Both the position numbers and the translations under genes were made by a program. Shown here piece by piece: positions 15,986-19,688 of a stretch of 19,688 bases of DNA. The notes beneath the pieces are model-generated. The model searched no databases. It saw nothing but the letters and a program-made list of their open reading frames with translations, and was not told the DNA's origin. The DNA comes from Pseudomonadota bacterium (lineage in GTDB: Bacteria > Bdellovibrionota > Bacteriovoracia > Bacteriovoracales > Bacteriovoracaceae). Positions within the stretch are counted from its first letter, which is position 1, and the number at the start of each line of letters is the position of its first letter. The DNA lies in the NCBI GenBank assembly GCA_023432655.1, contig JAEYUK010000271.1, positions 1 through 19,688 of the forward strand, read 5' to 3'.

Positions 15986-18900
15986 ATGACGAAATTTCGA
16001 ATCCGGCTGGAAAGTGGCCGGGTGATCGGCCCTTTTGTAAAAGCACAGCTTTTTGAATTAAAGGCCAAAGGACATATTAAGGGTAATGAAGAAGCCCAGG
16101 TTTTCCCAACGGGAAACTGGGGGCCAATAAATGGTTTTGATTTTTATTCTGAACTTATGGATGAAAACAAAACGGCCATTCAAGAGGAAGCTTCCAAAGA
16201 AGAAACTTTTGTCATTGATCTCGCTAAAATCAGAAGTCAGCAGATAGAAAATGAAATTGAAATTACTGAAGATGAACCAGTACCGGTTGTGCAAGAACTT
16301 ACAGAAACAGTGCGAATGGAAACCACTCCGGAACCGGAACCAGAAGAAATAAAATTAGAGCTCGAACTAGAAATTGAAAAAACGACTGTAACCAGTACCG
16401 CAGAAGCCTATCAAGACCTTGATAGTGGCGATAAAACGCTGATAAATCCTGTTGCTCAAGAAGAAATTGCCAGAATGAGAAGGCAGCAAAAGGCCCTTGA
16501 AGAAAAACTTAAAGCTGAGGAAGCTGAGAAGTTGAGACTGGCAGAAGAGGAAGCAGCAGAGAAACAAGCCTTAATTGTTGCCGAAGAGAATGCGGTCGTA
16601 TCCCAGGATGATAAGACTCAGGTCATAAACCTGGAAAAAACGAGTCTACTGCAAGTGGCACTACTTGAAGAAACTCAAATTGAAGAAGAATTAAAAAAAG
16701 AAAAGAAGCGAAAAGCAAAAGAAGAAAAAGAAAAGGCCAAAGCCGAAGAAGAAGATGAAGAAGACGCAGGGGCTGCCGCGAAGGCAAAAAAGAAAAAGAT
16801 TATCATAGTCATTGCGGCCCTCGCCATTCTGTATGCCTTAATGTTTCCCGAAGAAGAAAAGCCGGTAGCTACATTTAAACATCTAGAACCACAAATCATA
16901 TTTCCTATACCTTTTGATAAGGCAGACAGCCAAAAGTCAAAAGCCGAGTTTAACCGAGGACTGGTTAGTTTTAATAAGGGTACTTACCCAGATTTAATTC
17001 AGGCCGGATTAAGCTTTAAGGCGAGCTATGAAAATAGTCTGGAAAACAAGGATGCTCTTAATTATTTAGTTAGAACTTATGCTGAAGAGCTTCAGCATTC
17101 CAGTAACAAAATGGCCGATGCCCAAACCCTCTTTAATATCATTCAGAGTAAAAAACCTTTTTTGCTCGATGACGTTAACGGCGTAATTGGACTCAACCTA
17201 TTTTACATGGCCATCAATAAAAAAGCTGCGGCCGTAGACGTTGTTCAAAAGTATTTAAAACTTAAGCCGAAAGATATCACCCAGGATCTATTCGCTGTTT
17301 ATTTAAAGAGCTTAATTTCCATGGGGAAAATTGATCTTGCTCGCCAGTTCTTTCAGGCCTTGGAGAAAGCTCCTGATAAAAATCGTTATGCTTATACGGC
17401 ACTCATCGAATATCTGCTTTTAAATCAGGAAACTGACAAGGCGCTGGAGTACGCGGATGATGCCATTAAAAGGAATCCCCAGGTAATTGCATTCGCACTT
17501 ATGAAAGCAGAGTTGCTTTTGAAAAAGAGTAAGTTCCAGGATGTTGCACGCATACTAACTAACGCCGAACAAGTAGGATTAGATTCGAATAACCTGAACC
17601 GCGCAAAATTCTTTGAGCTCAAAGGCCTGGTCTATGCTTATCAAAAGATGCCGAAGGAAGCCACGGCTTACTTCTCCCGTTCGTTAGCACTAAATGATTC
17701 TCCATCTCTAAGAATGATTCTGGCCGATTTGGATACAAGCGGTGGAACTCTCGCAGAAACAGATAAACTCATTAATGAGAGTAAGGCCTATAAGTTACTA
17801 ACTCAGGCGAATGATTTTTATAACAAGAGAAGTTATGAACTTGCTCTGAGTTATGCCGCAAAAGCTTCAGATGCTTATCCTGGTCATATTCCTTCTGAGT
17901 TATTTTTATCGAAGGCCCAAATGAAGCTAGGTCTCGCAGAGCAGGCCCTTGCGACCCTTGAGAATCTTGTAAAAAAATATCCGGATGATAAGAACATTAA
18001 CCTTGCGCTGATTGATGCCTATATTGAGACCTATAAGTTTCACGATGCTCGTAACCGAATTGCAGTGATCTCGACTACGGATATTCGCGAAAGTTATGAG
18101 TATGCTTCTTTAAATGCCAAACTTTACTACCGCACAGGTGACATCCTTCAGTCTATGTCCTGGCTTAGAAATGCGATCAGTATGAACCCGCTTAACGATG
18201 GGGATATTTTTCTTTTGGCGGAGATTTCGCTACGTAAAGCAGACTTTGATATTTCCCGTACCTTCCTTAATAAAGTGATAGAGCTTGATCCGGTGAACCC
18301 GGATTACCGGATCGCCTATGCCAAACTTATTTATGAAACCCAAGATGACCGTGCGGCGATCGGTTATCTATTAAGTCTTCTGGATGAATTTGGAGAGAGC
18401 CCAAAGATCTTGGCAGAAATAGCGATCTTCTACTATCGTGCCGGTCGAGTAAGAGATTTTCAAAACTACAAAGAAAAACTGGAAAAGTTCCACGCCCAGG
18501 ATAGAACCCTTTATGAGTTCTTAATTAAGGCTGCTTTATTAGATGAACGTTATAATGACATTCCTGGTCTGGTCGAAAAGTTACTCAGTATTGAACCAGG
18601 AGAACTAGATGCCATGATGACTGCTGGTCGAGTTCTCTTTGAAAACGGTAAGCTCGTTGAGGCGGCCAAGTGGTTTAAGAGAGTGCAGGAAAAACTTCCG
18701 TCTTATCCTAAAGTCCTCTACTACACCGGAAAAATTAAATTTCTAAGTGGTGACCTGGATGGGGCCCTGGAAGAAATTAAAAGAGACATTAAAGAGAACG
18801 GTGAAAACGACGCCGATCTTGTATTCATGGCGCAAATTCATTTGGAAAAAGGCTTATTACTTGAAGCAGAAAATCTCTTCAAGCGAGCTCAAAAGTTAAA

Positions 18901-19159
18901 CCCAAAGTCCTATGATGCAATTGTGGGTATGGCCGATCTTAGTACCAAGAGAAGTAACTTTGACCTGGCCCTGGATTTATATAAACGAGCATTAAAACTC
19001 AACGCAGAAGAGATCATAGTCCATAAGAAAATCGGAGACGTTTATCGGCAGCTGGGTCAGGGGGCTCTGGCCATCGAAGCCTATAAGATGTATCTTGAAA
19101 TGGATCCAGAATCCCAATACAAAAAACAAATCGAAGCTTATATCAAACTCATGCAATAG
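15986..19159 (+). CDS. GYF-like domain / single-pass membrane / TPR-repeat protein
   Basis: I do not recognise a named gene. The 1057-residue product begins with a GYF_2 (DUF4339)-like module at 1-55, with FRIRLESGRVIGPF, then QLFELKAKGHI and FPTGNWGPI. A Glu/Lys-rich, probably disordered or coiled segment (60-270) follows. A basic patch KKKK then leads into one membrane helix (about 271-287). The rest (about 320-1057) is a TPR-type helical array, with clear repeat units such as LVEAAKWFKRVQEKLPSYPK and FDLALDLYKRALKLNAEE. The positive patch before the helix predicts N-terminus in the cytoplasm and TPRs in the periplasm. The start fits both the domain and a -10 box seven bases upstream; no Shine-Dalgarno is seen. 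serS follows after seven bases. A scaffold role is inferred only. Confidence 0.88.
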   Translation: MTKFRIRLESGRVIGPFVKAQLFELKAKGHIKGNEEAQVFPTGNWGPINGFDFYSELMDENKTAIQEEASKEETFVIDLAKIRSQQIENEIEITEDEPVPVVQELTETVRMETTPEPEPEEIKLELELEIEKTTVTSTAEAYQDLDSGDKTLINPVAQEEIARMRRQQKALEEKLKAEEAEKLRLAEEEAAEKQALIVAEENAVVSQDDKTQVINLEKTSLLQVALLEETQIEEELKKEKKRKAKEEKEKAKAEEEDEEDAGAAAKAKKKKIIIVIAALAILYALMFPEEEKPVATFKHLEPQIIFPIPFDKADSQKSKAEFNRGLVSFNKGTYPDLIQAGLSFKASYENSLENKDALNYLVRTYAEELQHSSNKMADAQTLFNIIQSKKPFLLDDVNGVIGLNLFYMAINKKAAAVDVVQKYLKLKPKDITQDLFAVYLKSLISMGKIDLARQFFQALEKAPDKNRYAYTALIEYLLLNQETDKALEYADDAIKRNPQVIAFALMKAELLLKKSKFQDVARILTNAEQVGLDSNNLNRAKFFELKGLVYAYQKMPKEATAYFSRSLALNDSPSLRMILADLDTSGGTLAETDKLINESKAYKLLTQANDFYNKRSYELALSYAAKASDAYPGHIPSELFLSKAQMKLGLAEQALATLENLVKKYPDDKNINLALIDAYIETYKFHDARNRIAVISTTDIRESYEYASLNAKLYYRTGDILQSMSWLRNAISMNPLNDGDIFLLAEISLRKADFDISRTFLNKVIELDPVNPDYRIAYAKLIYETQDDRAAIGYLLSLLDEFGESPKILAEIAIFYYRAGRVRDFQNYKEKLEKFHAQDRTLYEFLIKAALLDERYNDIPGLVEKLLSIEPGELDAMMTAGRVLFENGKLVEAAKWFKRVQEKLPSYPKVLYYTGKIKFLSGDLDGALEEIKRDIKENGENDADLVFMAQIHLEKGLLLEAENLFKRAQKLNPKSYDAIVGMADLSTKRSNFDLALDLYKRALKLNAEEIIVHKKIGDVYRQLGQGALAIEAYKMYLEMDPESQYKKQIEAYIKLMQ

Positions 19160-19166
19160 GTGATCC

Positions 19167-19688
19167 ATGTTAGACATTAAGAAGATTGAAACCGATTTTG
19201 ATACCGTTAAAAATACACTCGCTAAGAGAAACTTTGATACTTCAATCTTAGATCAGATTGTTCAGTTGAATAAAACCCGTAAGGCGCTAACTCTTTCATC
19301 AGAGACTAAGAAAGCGGAAATCAATAAGCTCTCTCGTGAGATCGGCGAACTTAAAAAGAATAAGCAAGATGCTGCTGAACCCATGGCGAAGGTCGGTGTT
19401 CTAAAAGCTGAAATGGAAAAAGAAGCCAAGGAACTTGATGAAGTTCAGGCGAAACAAACCGAACTATTACTTAATATCCCTAACCTTCCGGCCGATTCCG
19501 TTCCAGTAGGTAAAGACGAAGATGATAACGTTGAAGTAAGTCGTTGGGGAACTCCTCGTGAATTGGACTTCACTCCAGTAGATCACGCAGAATTAGGTGA
19601 GCGACTTGGGATCTTGGATTTTGAAACGGCGGCCAAAATCACTGGTGCCCGTTTCGTTATTTATAAAGGCGCCGCCGCGAGATTAGAG
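19167..19688 (+). CDS. serS: Seryl-tRNA synthetase, N-terminal part (cut by window edge)
   Basis: SerRS charges tRNA-Ser (and tRNA-Sec where present) with serine. The window shows 174 residues of a protein usually about 420-430 long. It begins MLDIKKIETDFDTVKNTLAKR, then a long antiparallel coiled-coil arm (about 28-100) that grips the tRNA long variable arm. The signature IPNLPADSVPVGKDEDDN (104-121) and WGTPRELDF (127-135) follow, leading into the catalytic domain. AGGTGA overlaps the stop of the upstream gene and serves as ribosome site. Position suggests co-transcription with the GYF-TPR gene. Confidence 0.97.
   Translation, partial: MLDIKKIETDFDTVKNTLAKRNFDTSILDQIVQLNKTRKALTLSSETKKAEINKLSREIGELKKNKQDAAEPMAKVGVLKAEMEKEAKELDEVQAKQTELLLNIPNLPADSVPVGKDEDDNVEVSRWGTPRELDFTPVDHAELGERLGILDFETAAKITGARFVIYKGAAARLE

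Noticed and set aside
16675..16800. Long purine-rich run that could be a structural or regulatory DNA element
   Set aside because: It is fully explained by the Glu/Lys-rich codons of the GYF-TPR protein tether.

Overview
The window comes from a bacterial chromosome with compact gene packing and moderate-to-low GC. The gene mix fits a Gram-negative, respiring bacterium: periplasmic SurA/parvulin-type foldases, a proton-pumping complex I and nucleotide excision repair. The codon style and the very large GYF-TPR membrane protein make me lean towards the Bdellovibrionota (Bacteriovorax/Bdellovibrio-like). That assignment is an impression from protein character, not a demonstrated placement. I see no mobile element, tRNA, rRNA or CRISPR array, and no gene-free stretch longer than about 85 bases.

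Region 1 (1-8170, minus strand) reads as one tightly packed unit in the order mfd, a parvulin-type peptidyl-prolyl isomerase, a SurA-N-domain chaperone, pdxA and uvrA. uvrA runs off the left edge. Junctions are 41, 12 and 1 bases, then a 23-base overlap. The two excision-repair genes, the transcription-repair coupling factor and the damage sensor it works with, sit at the two ends. Two exported folding factors and a vitamin B6 enzyme lie between them. The surA-pdxA adjacency is also known from enterobacteria.

Region 2 (8171-8265) is a short divergent control region. Region 3 (8266-15907, plus strand) is nuoA-H-J-K-L-M-N, exactly the seven membrane-arm subunits of respiratory complex I. None of the peripheral-arm genes (nuoB, C, D, E, F, G, I) is present, although the remaining genes keep the canonical order. 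The operon closes with a strong intrinsic terminator at about 15919-15949.

Region 4 (15973-19688, plus strand) starts with a consensus -10 box only seven bases before an ATG that lacks a Shine-Dalgarno sequence, which suggests a leaderless mRNA. It encodes a 1057-residue protein with a cytoplasmic GYF-like domain, a charged linker, one membrane helix and a long TPR array. serS follows seven bases later and is cut by the right edge.

The points most worth a second look are the clean split of the nuo operon into a membrane-arm-only cluster, the GYF-TPR protein and its probable leaderless start, and a UvrA whose first zinc finger has lost one CxxC pair (both cysteines are serine). I do not see evidence for a wholly new multi-gene system.
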